Assembly (NCBI GenBank): GCA_029204225.1
Contig: CM055100.1
Span: forward strand, 11,665,272-11,729,271
Source: Diphasiastrum complanatum
Taxonomy: Eukaryota > Streptophyta > Lycopodiopsida > Lycopodiales > Lycopodiaceae
Length of the DNA stretch: 64,000 nucleotides
Direction: 5' to 3'
The notes below the pieces were generated by a model. It was not told where the DNA came from. It searched no databases and saw only the letters and a program-made list of their open reading frames with translations. A program made the position numbers and the translations under genes. Below are positions 1-12,017 of this stretch, in pieces (within the stretch, counting starts at the first letter, position 1; each line of letters starts with the position of its first letter).

Positions 1-124
1 TTTGTTTATTCACTTCGGTGGTGTCTTGTTTAGCCATTAAAACTTTGGTTAATATTTCCTCTGTTCCAGCTGGATTTTCCGTAGCATGAATCTCTTCAGT
101 ATTACTCGTTTTTTTTTGTGCCAT
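1..124 (-). CDS. Start of a retrotransposon gag-like ORF, cut by the window edge
   Basis: An ATG at 124 reading leftward opens 41 codons without a stop to the edge of the window. The peptide is hydrophilic, rich in Lys, Thr and Glu, and begins MAQKKTSNTEEIHATENPAG. It lies downstream, on the same strand, of an LTR and a tRNA-Met primer site at 1210-1221, so by position it is the gag or first ORF of that element. The family cannot be told from this short N-terminus. The call rests on open frame plus context. Confidence 0.5.
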   Translation of the reverse strand, partial: MAQKKTSNTEEIHATENPAGTEEILTKVLMAKQDTTEVNKQ

Positions 125-1209
125 TTTATTGAACTCGATATAGTTATTACTTTTGTTTTTTTATTATAAGATTGTTTTATTTATTTTTTTTAAAAAATTT
201 CTATTCTATATTATTTTATCTATTTATTTATTTTTGCTAGTAGGGACTTCAAGGGGTAGACTCAGTATCAAAAGGGCTTTCTATTGGTATAAGTTGTGTT
301 TTTGGGAATTTTTTTAGTGTTCATGCCTACTTTTTTTTTTTTTTGGGCTGTAAGGCTCTGTCAAGATGATGGTTCGATCGAAATGGACATCAGAAGTCTC
401 GGTTGAGAATTATGTGATTGGGCGTGGATCAATCTGGTCGAGATGGTGTTGAAAAGACTTGGTCGAGATGGTGTTGAAAGACTCAGTCGAGATGGTGTTC
501 AAAAGACTCGGTCGAGATGCTGTTCAAAAATTCGGTCGAGATGGTCTTCAAAAAAATTCGGTCGAGATGGTCTCCAAAAAATTCGGTCAAGATTTTAGCG
601 TTTTACGAGTCAGTTGAGTTTTGATCACATCCTAACTCAGTTGAGTTCTGAGTCCCGGACTCGGTTGAGATAGTTTGTTTTTTTTTTTTAATGAGTCTTT
701 GGCAAAAACTTCAAAATGAAGAAATTGGAAAAAATTAAAAAGGAAGCAAAACTTCAGAAATGAAAAGTTGAAGTGTTTCTCTCCCAAATCTCCTACCAAA
801 GCTAAAATTTGACCTCTTTCACAAGAAATGTCATATCTCTCTCGATTTTCAACCAAATTGGCTGCAAATTGGCTCAAATTCAAATTGAGAGTGAGATCTA
901 CAATCCTATAAAAATACAGTCATAAAATATGCCAGAAGTATAGCCAAAAAAAAAAAAAAAAGACTAGAAAAACTACTACTAACTAAAAATGGAAGGAACA
1001 CAGCTCCAAATTAGAAAATCTCTGAGTACCTCCAAGAAGCTAAACAAAAGATCTACTAATCTACAACATGAATTCACACAAAAAATGAAGATTAAATGGT
1101 CAAAAATTGAATCAGAACTTGTTGGAAATTGAAAAATCAAGATAACTAGAACAAGAAACTCTACCAAATTTAACAAAATCCACCAAATCTGATGGGGAAA
1201 GGATTTAAT
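125..1209 (-). other. Untranslated leader of the left-edge LTR element
   Basis: About 1.1 kb of AT-rich sequence separates the primer site from the first ORF, an ordinary position for a plant LTR-element leader. Apart from the tandem repeat listed separately I see no conserved coding region. The open frames at 632-883 and 979-1176 (minus) are low-complexity and resemble no family I know. Confidence 0.45.
436..592. repeat. Tandem repeat, about 25 bp, six to seven copies
   Basis: The phrase GGTCGAGATGGTGTTCAAAA with a short AT-rich tail recurs every 24-26 bp. Copies differ by point changes (GTGTT, GTCTT, GTCTCC), and the last copy decays near 590. The array lies in the leader of the left-edge LTR element. 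Confidence 0.75.
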
Positions 1210-1221
1210 GCCCTGATACCA
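1210..1221 (-). promoter_or_regulatory. Primer binding site, tRNA-Met type
   Basis: On the minus strand this reads TGGTATCAGGGC, one base different from the TGGTATCAGAGC site complementary to plant initiator tRNA-Met. It lies four bases inside the LTR edge at 1226, where minus-strand DNA synthesis would be primed. Confidence 0.7.
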
Positions 1222-1225
1222 AAAT

Positions 1226-1710
1226 TGTCATGTGTCAATATTAGCATTAAAACATCTAATCCATTCATTAAACATCAAATTACAATGAAAATACAAGAAA
1301 TCAGGAAACTAGTCAAAATTCAAGAAACTAACTAAATGTAGCAAAACTTCACCAAAATGGGTAAAGATAGAATCCATTATTCATTATCATTGATCATTCA
1401 CAAGATTAGGCCTGAAACTAGAGCATGATCATAGCTCTCATGTGATTATTGGCACATGAACCATCAATACTATCAAGAAAGCTCTCAAAGAGAAGCTTCA
1501 AGATTACCACAAGCTCAAAAATCATAAAAGTAGAATAGCCTCCAAATTAGCACAACCTCCTCTATTTATAGTGGGCCTTTAGTGCCTCTAATTAACATTT
1601 GGGGCCTTGTTACATTAATTTGGGCCTTCAACCATTATTATAATTCCCGCCAATACAAACGTGGCGTGGTTGTTTGCGCCCTTTTATTAACAATTCTAAT
1701 TTCATGCCAG
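1226..1710 (-). mobile_element. 5' LTR of the left-edge element (outer end approximate)
   Basis: Read on the minus strand, the LTR ends in TGACA at 1226, just before the primer site. A clear TATA box (CTATAAATAG) is at 1562-1571, about 340 bp before the end, as expected for U3/R. The outer terminus is not evident; 1710 is an estimate from sequence character. Confidence 0.5.
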
Positions 1711-2235
1711 GTTCAGCCACCTTTATCTACTGTTAAATGTTATTAAATTTAATGATGCAAATGTTCATCATGATTGGCAATGTATTAGGATCATTACTCT
1801 ATGGAACATTTGATTCGATAAAAATAGTAGAGAACTTGGGAATGATTATTTTTACATCCCCTCTCTACTCGTCTTTAAAGAGGCTGATAAGCTTATGTTT
1901 ATTTAAGTTCAGCTTTGTTGTTGTTGTGTATTTTGTACAAAGTCTATAATCCATGGTTAGTTTTCTTTAAGAAAAAAGATAATTGAGCCCTCCACCAAAG
2001 TCCAAACCTCAAAAGTGGAGATGATTAAACACTATCAATCCTTTTAACATTGATTTTTTCTTCAAACTCCATCAACCAACCTCAACACATAATATTGAAG
2101 CAGGGCCAAAACAAAAAGAAACTTGTTTTCGTGGGAGGAAAGCTTGGAAAGACCACTTTCCTAGGCCTAAAATCAGTTTTCAATTTTTTACAAAGAAAAC
2201 TGATCGCCTCATAGAACGTAATTTGTGGGGCAAAT
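1711..2235. other. Intergenic, no gene recognised
   Basis: AT-rich sequence. The open frame at 1737-1949 (plus) is short and of biased composition, with no recognisable domain. Confidence 0.4.
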
Positions 2236-2530
2236 TTTTTTTTGATAAATTTCTTTTACACACACCTTTCGGACTTCAGAAGGTGCACGTAAAAAAATTT
2301 ACTTTTTTTTACACGCACCTTCCGCCCGGAAGGTGCCTGTAAAAAAAAATTTACCTCAAAAAAAACTAAGAAAAAAAAAAGGAAAACAGATTTCACGCAA
2401 GGAAAGGGCCGGCACATCGGACCTTCCGCCCGCGGAAGGCTGTGCGCCCTCGGGCCTCCACCCTCGGGCGCACAGCCTTCCGGGGCGGAAGGGCCTCGGA
2501 GCTTGCCCTTCCCCCCACCCCTAATCACAC
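2236..2530. repeat. GC-rich foldback (nested inverted repeats), MITE-like
   Basis: Two strong palindromes lie in a GC-rich island within AT-rich DNA. The first is at 2315-2336, with perfect 9-bp arms (GCACCTTCC / GGAAGGTGC) and a 4-base loop. The second has arms 2422-2449 and 2466-2492 that differ by one base and a 16-base loop. Both carry CCTTCCGCCC-type cores, and the first is flanked by repeats of GTAAAAAAATTTAC. Whether this is a MITE, an element end or a structured RNA locus cannot be told. Confidence 0.6.
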
Positions 2531-3235
2531 ATTTGCAAAGGTTTTGCTTTGTATTTGTAGGTGGGACCAAAGTCCTAAAAGTGACGTCAACACTACAAAA
2601 TAGATACTTTTTGACTATTATGTCCATTTTTTGAACAGATTAAAAAGCAAAATATATATGTACTTTTTTTTAAACGCAGGTGCTGTGCTTTCTACCCTAT
2701 GCATTAGTACAACTGTCACGTGGCACGTCCAAAGTGGTCAATGAAAGTCAAACTACTTCTCATGCTTCATAATGTACATGTGAAAAAAGTCAAGGTCCCC
2801 ATTACGCAATGGAATGTGCTGGACATAGGATATTCTGCCCGCTTCGACTTTCCAAAATATTTTAGGCTCGACCTCTCCGACCCTCGCCTAAAATTTTAAA
2901 AAAATAATCCTTACTAGCAAAATGTCCTCTAGTGGACACCTAGCCACACATTTTACCCTTTTTTTTTTGGGGGTGACCAACCTTAGGCTTTTAGCAATCG
3001 CGTCCGAGAGTGGACAATGCATATCATCGGAGTCCTGAACGGCAAGAATTATTCTACAGTCCACCAGTTAGATAAGCACTGAGCTCTCGCAGACACACAA
3101 AATAACGATCCATTCCTCGTTACCTCTCTCACAGATCCATCAAGCGCCGCTCATATAATTTTCCTGTGCATTTGAAAGAAACAGAAAACAGATTTTCATT
3201 TCAAAGCAGACCAGTACACTCTCTTTCTCTGTAGA
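2531..3235 (+). promoter_or_regulatory. Upstream region of the SDR gene
   Basis: No coding sequence. A G-box/ABRE-like CACGTGGC sits at 2717-2724, about 515 bp before the start codon, and a TATA-like CATATAAT at 3152-3159, about 80 bp before it. The second is plausible as the core promoter or may already lie in the 5' UTR. Both are short motifs and could be chance matches. Confidence 0.35.
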
Positions 3236-4033
3236 ATGGGAATTCTGGAGGTGAGTCTAACGCTTATTACTTGCGTGTTTGGGGTTAAATTTAACTTACA
3301 TTTCAGCTTTTATTGCTGTGACTCACGATTCTTTTGGTATGGGAATCATTTATACTTGCCTTGAATGGTGTAAATCATTTTTGGTTTCTGTTTGATTGAG
3401 TTGTTGTCAACAAATGCAGATTTACAGAGCCCTTGCGTTTGGTGGTTACGGGAACTTTAATTTCACTCGCTCCGCTTTCCTGTATGACCTTTGGTGATTC
3501 CAAAGTTTTGTGTAAATAGAATTGTTCTGCTGAACGGTTCTTAAATCGTTTTTTGGTTGGAGGTTTATTTCATGCTTTCGCCACTGAAGACTGAAGGCTT
3601 CTAGCTCTCGAAATTTGCTCTTAAACGATTTGCTTAGTGTCTGCTTTCCATTAAATAGTCGCCTGTTAGAAACACATCAAACCCTCTCTACAACTGCCCT
3701 TCTCTGAAATCTAGAATCAGAAAAGTTAGAAACAAAAAAAAACTGGATTACAAATTTCTCGAATTTCATGAATTATAAAAGAATACTGTGAAAGAAATAA
3801 AGTTGCGGGAACTGACTGGCATACTTCTGGATGCACTCTACGGAACGCCTACAACTGTACTTATATGGCAGTATCGTTTTTAAGACCAGTTAATGAAGTG
3901 ATTGGGAAGACTTCAAGACATGTACTTTAAGTTAGTACTTCAAAATTGAGACAACGCCTGTTGTGTATACATGTGCAGAAATCATAGTGTAAAGGCTGCT
4001 GCATAGGAAGTTAGTTGTAGACATAGAACAATC

Positions 4034-4093
<60 letters not shown>

Positions 4094-6527
4094 CTCTCTC
4101 TCTCTCCGCACTTTCTGCTGATTTTTTATACAAGAAGAGCATTTTGCACCATATCGTGTTGTTCATCTTGTTGCATGTTTTTAACAATTTTCTGTATAGT
4201 TGTGCTCTTAACAGTATCTCAGACCTCCGCTGCCCATCTCTGACATTGCCTTGGTTGCAAAACAATGTGAAAAAACAGAAAACATGCCAAGAATTTCAAG
4301 GAAGAAGATCTTCAGTATGACATGACTGGAAAGAACTGCATTGTCACTGGAGCAAATTCAGGCATAGGATTTGCAACAGCAGAAGCTTTAGCATCCAGGT
4401 ATAGTTGAGTTTAAAATACCAAAAGTCAGGAAGGCAAAGATTCAAAGTTAATCTGTAATCCATTGTAAGCGTCTTCTTACTAACCCTCTTGTGGAACTAA
4501 TGTAGGTTAGGGATTAGGCCACTTTGGCACATATGACTAAGTAGTCTGTAACCAATTGCGAGCTACCAATAAGGATGAGAACATAAAACATATGACCCGT
4601 AGACCCATTAAATGATGAACATGACCACATTCCTATTACTATCTCAATATATTTCCATTAGTTTCTTCGACTGGCGAAATATTATCGTGAATGTGGGCAA
4701 AGTATCATGTAGTGATATGAATGTAGGTGAAGCATTATTAGAGGAAAATATGATGCTCATTTTAGTAGGGCTAGGTATAGGAACACACAACATACTAAAT
4801 GTAATATATCAAAAGACGAAGCTTTTGCATAATTCATGAAAGGACCATAGGATCCAATTTCTATGTCTTAAGACATGCCCTGAATATACATGAAGCAAAT
4901 TCAGAGTTTTGAATAGGCAAGGTGCTTGGCTTTTCAAGCTCCTCATGAATTCAATTATCTACTGTGTAAAGAGAATTCTCCTCCCAGCTTTGAGCAATCG
5001 TTTATGTCTCTTACTTGCTGTTCTAGCCGAGGTACTTGGCCTCGAACCAAGGTGATTAGTCCTCAAAGGCTGGCCAGGACTTCGACTTACAAATAGTCAT
5101 AATGACTTGTGATCACCACCCCATGCTCTGTCCTACTTGGGTGGCCAATTGGCCCACGTAGGTCGCTAACCCTAGTCACTAGCTGTTGACCTCTAATGGT
5201 TGACTTGGTCCATACATGATAGATCTACATGCCTCGCAACACAACTGGTATGTTCTTGTCTACATTGGGTCACCTACAGTGACACATCTAAGGACCTGTG
5301 ATATTGTTGGGTGCCTAGATTGTGGGCATGAGTTTGCCCGCTACTGGCAGTCATCTACTTACTTGTTGTGGGTTGTGCCTTGCAATATCACCTGACCCAC
5401 TTGGTCATTGGTCCTTCCATAGTATTTTAGGGCTGTGAAAAATTAACATGCCAACATAGGTATATGTTAGAGGCTAACTTGGAGTCACATTTCTTGACAT
5501 ATTTCGGGCTCCACACGTGCGAAAGAGAGCTAGGTAGGTGGATAAGACTTGCTCTACAATTAGTCCAAAGATTGAGACTTAGGTTACCTCATTTCATTGG
5601 CGACATCTACCAAGACACTATCTGCACCATTGATGATCTAGGGCTAAAATTAGAGATTAGATGTATGCTTAGGTTAGGGTTTGGAAACCTAATTCGAGTG
5701 CTCCTCATGACATAGATAGGGCTCAACCCATTCATTTCATATTGGATTGATCTACTTTTGATCAAATTGTGTATATTTCTCTCAAATTATACTTCCTTTC
5801 CATTTCCATACCTCATATTTGAGTCAGTTTCAGCTTGTTTCTGTCTGTGTTTGTGGCTGGACATCAGTTTACTATTGTGCTCCATTGATTATCTCATTGT
5901 ACGTCCATTGATTTTCAGCCTATGAAGTGCTTTTAGTGCTGTTTTGCTCATATATGCATATTTCCTCCTACTCTTGATTAAATTTATATGAAATTAGAGC
6001 TTGTTGTCCTCATTCAAACTCGTCTATTGTCATGGCTGGACAAAAACTCTTTACTTCTTTATGATTTACTTGGCACAAATTTATAGAAAGTGAGAACACA
6101 ATTGAGATGGTATATTGACTGTAGTCTTTGTGTAATCAATGTCGTCCATACAATCTGTGCTACATATGCTTTGTTTCCAGTGACACATTAGGAATTATCC
6201 TTGTTAAAGCTTCAAAGCATGCTAAGCCCATGAACCCATATAAAATTCATCTATTCTTGCTTGTCGTTCAATTCTCCTTGTTTTCTTATACACATTCAAG
6301 ACCTGGGTAACTCTGACACTTGAATTCTAATATCCATGCTTCTGATTATTCCCTCGAGAAAAAAACTAGGAGTTAGTGGTAGTTTGTCATATCTACTCAT
6401 GTACATGATTGTCGTTGTTATCCAGAGGTGCAAATATTGTCATTGTTTGTCGTAATAAAGAGAAAGGGGAAAAAGCTCTCACGGAGATTACATCAAAGAC
6501 TGGAAACTCTAGTATTCATCTTGAGGT

Positions 6528-6606
<79 letters not shown>

Positions 6607-8835
6607 ACACATGATTTTCCAGTTTAGCTAGTATTGGATAGCAAAAACCTCCAAGTAATGTACAATGCCCTGTAATTATGTAAACAGTCCTAGGCTACTT
6701 TTATAGCTGGTACATCAAGCTTGTCTTAAGTTCAACCCAATTCCTTTGATAACTTCTAGATGTGTTACTCATATTTCAGATACTTGTATTTTACATTACC
6801 GCCTCTATCTATTACAAATTGTTATCTGCTGGGAGAGAGAGCAGAAGGGCAATGAAATTAGCAAAATAATGAAAATGGTCAATACAAGGGAAGTTGTATA
6901 GATAGATGGCTGGAATCTTGGCAGGATATTCAAGCTAACTATATATCTTTTAACTTTGACACAAAACCCTTTGCTGGCAGCTCTGTGACATGTCATCGGT
7001 GAAGCAGGTGAAAGAACTGGCTTCACGTTTTTCCTCTTCCCAACAACCTTTACATGTTCTGGTACGTTCTTTGTATCTGGTCAATTCAACGTATCTGGCT
7101 CACTGTTTATATAAAGTGAAGGTTTCAGTGATGTGCAGACTTTTCTATATAGCAAAAGCTTTTTATGCTCGATTTCAGATGTGTTGACATCATATTATCA
7201 ATGGTAATGCACCCTGCAAGTGTTACAAGTGGTTAAATTTTTCTTTCTTGTATATTTCAAACTCTTATGCTCTTTACAATGTCTTTCTATCTGAATTCGG
7301 TTGGCTTTTATCAGGTTAATAACGCTGGCCTGCTAGAAAATGAGCATCGAGTTACAGCTGAAGGGTAATCTCCTGCAACAATCTTTGTGCAAACTGCAGT
7401 TGATGTTATTACGAACTAGATATTGAATTTAGAAATGTAGACTATTCTGTTGGATGTCTGTGATGTGTATCATTGCCTGAAACTCAAATTTAAGCTGTAA
7501 CATAATGATAAAGTCATCACACTTCTACAGATAATGTTACAAGGTTTTGTCATATGGCATTCTTTGACAGATTGGAGCTAAATTTTGCTGTGAATGTTGC
7601 CGGTGTTTACACAATCACAGAATCTCTACTGCCAGCCCTCCAAAAAGCTGCTCCAGAAGCTCGAGTTATTACTGTATCTTCTGGTGGGATGTATGTTTCA
7701 TCTATTGAATCTGATTTGCAGGTAGCAATTCCTTTTTGTGTCATGCGTTTATTCAAGTCATGTAAGAGTTAGAAAGATGATATCGTTTTTCAATTTCCTA
7801 TTTGAGTTCATTTACAAGATACCAATTTTCCTTTGCTTTTTAGTTCTGTGTCTTCTTAGAAGCCTGTGGATATTCATAGCATGCCACACCTTTTATCAAG
7901 TGTGTGGTCTGGATCTTTGCAGGCAGACTTTGTTATGAATATCCTGAGGCTTCTTAGAAACTGTCTTTAAGAAAAATTTTGACCAACTCACTGGCTGCAA
8001 ATCAAATCCACTGTTTGATCAAGCTTGCTTACTATTGCCCCAAATGCCAGGGCAAGAAACTGCATTTACTTTTTGGTGATGTTTATATTTGCCCTCTAGT
8101 TGCACGCTTCTCGAACCCAGTATATGTTAACGTAGAGTTTAAGATTTTTGCAGTTTGATAAGGGTAAATTTGATGGAGCAACTCAATATTCACGAAATAA
8201 GCGATTACAGGTATGACTATTCAGAAACATGGACCCCTTAAGCAAGAATCCAGATGGTATGCTATTGTTCTGTTTTCAATACTTTTCTTAACCTGGACAT
8301 GCTTTTATTTTCAGTTTTCTTGGAACTTATTATTTATGCTCAGCACAATGGTTCAGGTGGCATTGAATGAGAAGTGGGTCGACCTTTATGGTCATAGGGG
8401 CATAGGATTTTATACAATGCATCCTGGATGGTCAGACACGCCAGGAGTAGAAAGAAGTCTTCCAAACTTTAGGAAGTTGTGTGTACCTATTCCAACTTGC
8501 TTTTCTTTCTTTCTCTGTAATTGCTGCAGCGTGAATGTTTTAGAGAAAATTTGTATAAGAAGTAAAGGTAGGAAAATTTCAACTGATGCGATATTTCCTG
8601 TATTGACAGCTACGAAAAAAATCTTCGCACACCAGAAGAGGGTGCTGACACAGTTGTTTGGTTAGCAATGCAACCAAATGACAAGTTAAAATCAGGTGCA
8701 TTTTACTTTGACCGTGCTGAAGTCACAAAACATCTACCAGGTTTTGGCACCTCGTACCCACCTCAGAAAGTGGATGCCATTCTTTCACAGATACGCTTGT
8801 TGTGTGGGTTTTCTGAAGATCACACAAAGAATTAG
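3236..8835 (+). CDS. Short-chain dehydrogenase/reductase, DHRS12-like (10 exons, 327 aa)
   Basis: Ten exons join in one frame: 3236-3250, 3420-3481, 4279-4398, 6426-6525, 6981-7061, 7315-7364, 7571-7721, 8154-8210, 8357-8478, 8610-8835 (984 nt). All introns are GT-AG. The product is a classical Rossmann-fold SDR. The cofactor motif TGANSGIG is at residues 49-56, NNAG at 128-131, the SSGGM strand with the likely catalytic Ser at about 180, and the catalytic YSRNK (YxxxK) at 205-209. HPGWSDTPG follows at about 234. Length and the sequence before the Rossmann fold match plant homologues of dehydrogenase/reductase SDR family member 12; the substrate is unknown. The start is the only ATG giving an in-frame short first exon, MGILE. 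No broken residue is visible, so the gene looks functional. The intron after exon 4 begins with a weak donor (GTGCTC) that runs straight into a CT/CA microsatellite. Confidence 0.93.
4039..4107. repeat. (CT)n microsatellite in SDR intron 3
   Basis: About 33 CT dinucleotides with one GC interruption. It creates the spurious Arg-Glu repeat frame seen at 4011-4265 on the minus strand. Confidence 0.95.
6528..6602. repeat. (CT)n(CA)n microsatellite abutting the SDR exon 4 donor
   Basis: A run of about 22 CT units passes directly into about 14 CA units, beginning within the first bases of intron 4 (donor at 6526). Confidence 0.95.
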
Positions 8836-11252
8836 TTGTGCAAGTTTGGAATCTGTTTTGAAACTCTGACGCCTTCTGGGTAGACATGTAATGTAAAAAA
8901 TTGCATGGCTTCCTTCTTACTCCATTTGGGCTCTGTATGTAACCTGAAGCTATCTCCAGAAATCCGGAAAAGTGGTTAGTTAAAGTTGAAACTCCAGATG
9001 ATCTATAGAAATTTTTGTTGATCTATTTTGTCATTACCTGCGTATGTAGCTGCCTGACATTGCTCGCTAGCCTTCTTTTCAGGTAGCATCAACTTTAGAG
9101 CCAGTTATTTGAATTCTTAAAATGTGGTTTAGAGATTTTAAATTGGCTTTTCTGTGCATGCATATCGCACAATATTTGGAAGAAAGCACATATTATGCTA
9201 GCATCAGAAAAGGCTTTTAGTTACAACTGCATTCTGGACTTCATATTTGTGTTGTCAGAGACATTGATATTTTTCTGAGTCTTTGATAAGCTGTTTCTTT
9301 GGGCAAGACTTGTTCTTATGCATTGTTTTCTCAAGCATTTACTAAAAAACATTGTGTGGTCGAATGTGATGGCAACTTGTATCTGTAATTGACAGGAAGC
9401 ACATGACCAAGATTGCAGTTATTTGACTCCTTTAATTTCCTCTTTCACTTCTAATTTCTCTTCTCCACATGAAGTTCACCTTAAGGTTTCCCTGTGGCAT
9501 TGTGACAACATTGTCATTATGTTTTAAGCAGACATAATCGAGATATAGAATCATGTTTAGGTCCTAACATGTTCCATGGGTGAACCTCTAGAGGCCATAT
9601 ATGTTGCAGTGGGGTTGGTCATTGAGTCATGAGCTCAAAGTCAGAAGCCTATAAATAAAATGATGGGACCTATCCATTTAGCAGCCTACTTGTTTAGGTT
9701 TTGTGAGCTTCTTCTGAGTAGGCCCCTTCTTAGAAAGGCCACAAGGTAGTTCATTTCTCATCTTTTCTCAATATCTTCGTTGAGGAAGTATCATTATTTG
9801 ACAGTTTGTTGTGCATTTACTGGCTTTTTCATGTGTTCATCACTTTTACTGAAGCATTTTCTGGTGCATCAGGCCTGTTCTCAAAAAGGAGAGTCAGGCT
9901 TTAATCTTCAATTTGGCTTGCAGGATGAAGGTGATAGTCCAAATTAACTGTTTCATAAGAGGGTTCTGACCTTAGGTCCATCAGAAAATAGCTCTTTTTT
10001 TACAGGAAGGAGGCTGCTAGATCTAATCAATAGCAGAAATCAAATTGAAGATGTTGCTAGTCCTGATACTAGGAAGGATCAGGTTTTATTTTTTTTAGGA
10101 AGGAGAGCACTACTCTCAGCTTTAAATGATCAGAGCTGCTTGCAGGAAGGTTGCTGCTATCCTCAAATCCATCCTGAAAAAAATTGAGCTCTCTAGAAAG
10201 ATTAGTTGAAGTCCGGGTCTAATTTTGACAAAATTTGCGCCCGCTTTTGGGCGTTTTCTGGACGAAAGAAGATTAGCCCTCGAATTGCAATTTTTTTTTA
10301 TATCTCTCATCCTGCTGTTCTGGAAGTCGAGTTTCATCATCATGTTACCTGTATTTTTTAGTACTACTTGTTGGAGGGTGATGGACTTTTTAAGTATGTA
10401 TTAAACTTTTTGGCAAGAAGCTTGAATTCAATAAGTTCTAGTTTTCTAGCTACATATCCACCTTACATTTGCGTCAGCCCCAAGCTTTCAAAAGGACTAG
10501 CTGATTTAAAAGTGTGGCCAGAAGACTTTTTTGAATTCAAGTTTGGCATAAGTTCATCAGTTTATCACTGTCATCTATGACTTATCACTGTCATCTATGA
10601 CTTCTGATTGTTTTGCAACCACTTTAGGGTGCAACTAACTCTATTTGTCCTTAATGATTTCCACATGCTTTACCACATGGAGATTCAATGGAAATCTGAA
10701 ATTCAAATCTGATTACCACATGCTTTTCATTTAAATTTGATAGCTTAAACTTTTCATATTTAAAAATTTCAAGAAAATTGAAGTCTTTAAATTTTTAGTT
10801 ATGATTAGCGTTCATAATTTCAGTATTATCTTATATGTGTGGAAGTTTGTAGAATATGTTGAAAGCTTTGGGAGTGGATGCCAAATTTTTAGGCCATCAT
10901 GGAAAATCCAACTTTAGAGTTCAACCATTACAAATGTTATAATATTTGGATTTTAGTGTTGTATAATATAGTAGCATTGTGATTTGTTTTTGTGTGAAAT
11001 GCTTTTCTAGGATAAATCTCTAGCCTTGTGTATATGTTGTTGTTTCATGTTGTATATCATTTCTCTTGCATTGTTTATATTCCATTTTGCGCTTCTTTGT
11101 GTATCTATTTTTTTTTATTTAGTGTTAAAGCTTGGTTTTGGCTTTGGGTAAATCGTTCATTGATGAGTGAAAGCACTACGCATAGTCAATTTATGTGCAA
11201 AGAAAATAAGTGTGATAGACCTTTATTGTCCATTTATTTAGTTGTTTGTGGT
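8836..11252. other. 3' flank and intergenic DNA, no gene recognised
   Basis: The sequence after the SDR stop is AT-rich, with no conserved frame on either strand. The longest frames (10122-10343 minus, 10368-10580 plus, 11028-11297 plus) show no domain. The first part probably holds the SDR 3' UTR, but no single polyadenylation signal stands out. Confidence 0.5.
10561..10600. repeat. 20-bp tandem duplication
   Basis: TTATCACTGTCATCTATGAC occurs twice in perfect tandem. Confidence 0.85.
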
Positions 11253-11417
11253 TGTTGGAGGGTTTACGGATATCGAGGCAACCCTAACCCTAGTTAATAA
11301 GTGTGAGAGATTTGGCACCCTGCGTGTGTAAGTCCAACCCGATGATCACATAGTTATTTGATTAGTTAGAAGTTAATAAAAAGACTTTAGGCCTTTTTGC
11401 TAGACTTTTAATGTCGC

Positions 11418-11583
11418 AAGGACTAATAGTCAAGTTAGTGAATAAAAAGGGCTCCCCCCATAATTCAAATTTCAAATAATAAGGGAGGTGGAGATTGGCC
11501 AAGACTAATAGTTAAGTTAGTGAATAAAAAGGGCTCCCTCCAAAATTCAAATTTCAAATAATAAGGGTGCAGTCTTCCTTAGT
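11418..11583. repeat. 83-bp tandem duplication within the gypsy A 5' LTR
   Basis: Two copies of a unit beginning AAG(G)ACTAATAGT and including TTAGTGAATAAAAAGGGCTC start at 11418 and 11501 with a few differences. The related LTR at 25935 has one copy. Confidence 0.8.
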
Positions 11584-11829
11584 GTGTCCTGAAGTTCCAC
11601 ATATTGGCCAATAGGATTTGAGGCCAAAGTCCTAAAATCCACTATATATAGTAGTAGTTCGAGTTATTTGTACACTTTCACTCTTCAATTCAATACAAGC
11701 AGGTTGAGCCTCGTATGGAATGGATATGGAATGTCCTTGCTCTTGTTCTTTCCTCCTCCATCTCTCATGTTTTCTTTGGATTTGCTAGTTGTTGGATTTA
11801 ATGCTTGTTGGAGTTTATCTTTATTATAC

Positions 11830-11830
<1 letters not shown>

Positions 11831-11900
<70 letters not shown>
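11831..11900. repeat. (TG)n(AG)n microsatellite
   Basis: About 23 TG units are followed by about 11 GA units. It lies in the R/U5 part of the gypsy A LTR; the related LTR at 25935 has only a short GA-rich stretch here. Confidence 0.95.
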
Positions 11901-12003
11901 CTATCATTGTTGAGTAGTGTTAATTGCTAGTGTTAATCATTCTAATTCTATTAGATGGGAGACCACTATAATAGAATATAGAAAGAAACTAAAAGTACAA
12001 CAT

Positions 12004-12017
12004 TGGCGCCGTTGCCG
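12004..12017 (+). promoter_or_regulatory. Primer binding site, tRNA-Asp type
   Basis: TGGCGCCGTTGCCG is complementary to the 3' end of plant tRNA-Asp. It matches the first 14 bases of the longer site at 52200-52217, then diverges. This primer is common in Tat/Athila Ty3/Gypsy elements. Confidence 0.85.

Larger units (their letters stand above)
11253..12003 (+). mobile_element. 5' LTR of gypsy A (Ty3/Gypsy, Tat-like)
   Basis: It starts TGTTGGAGGGTTT and ends AAAGTACAACA directly before a tRNA-Asp-type primer site. A TATA-like CTATATATAG is near 11642-11651. Much of it matches the LTR at 25935 in the same order (CCTAACCCTAGTTAATAA, CTGCGTGTGTAAGTCCAACC and others), but the last 70 bp instead match the end of the LTR at 16586-17361. 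It carries an 83-bp tandem duplication at 11418-11583 that is absent from the 25935 copy, and a TG/AG microsatellite. Confidence 0.75.

Noticed and set aside
436-592. CRISPR-like array
   Set aside because: Short tandem repeat without spacers, in a plant retrotransposon leader.
2256-2627. 123-codon minus-strand frame and its plus-strand partner 2333-2524
   Set aside because: Both are read-throughs of the GC-rich foldback and mirror each other's Pro/Gly/Arg bias; no domain.
4011-4265. Arg-Glu repeat protein on the minus strand
   Set aside because: Generated by the (CT)n microsatellite inside an SDR intron.
11668-11913. 81-codon frame with Cys-Val repeats
   Set aside because: Produced by the (TG)n(AG)n microsatellite of an LTR.
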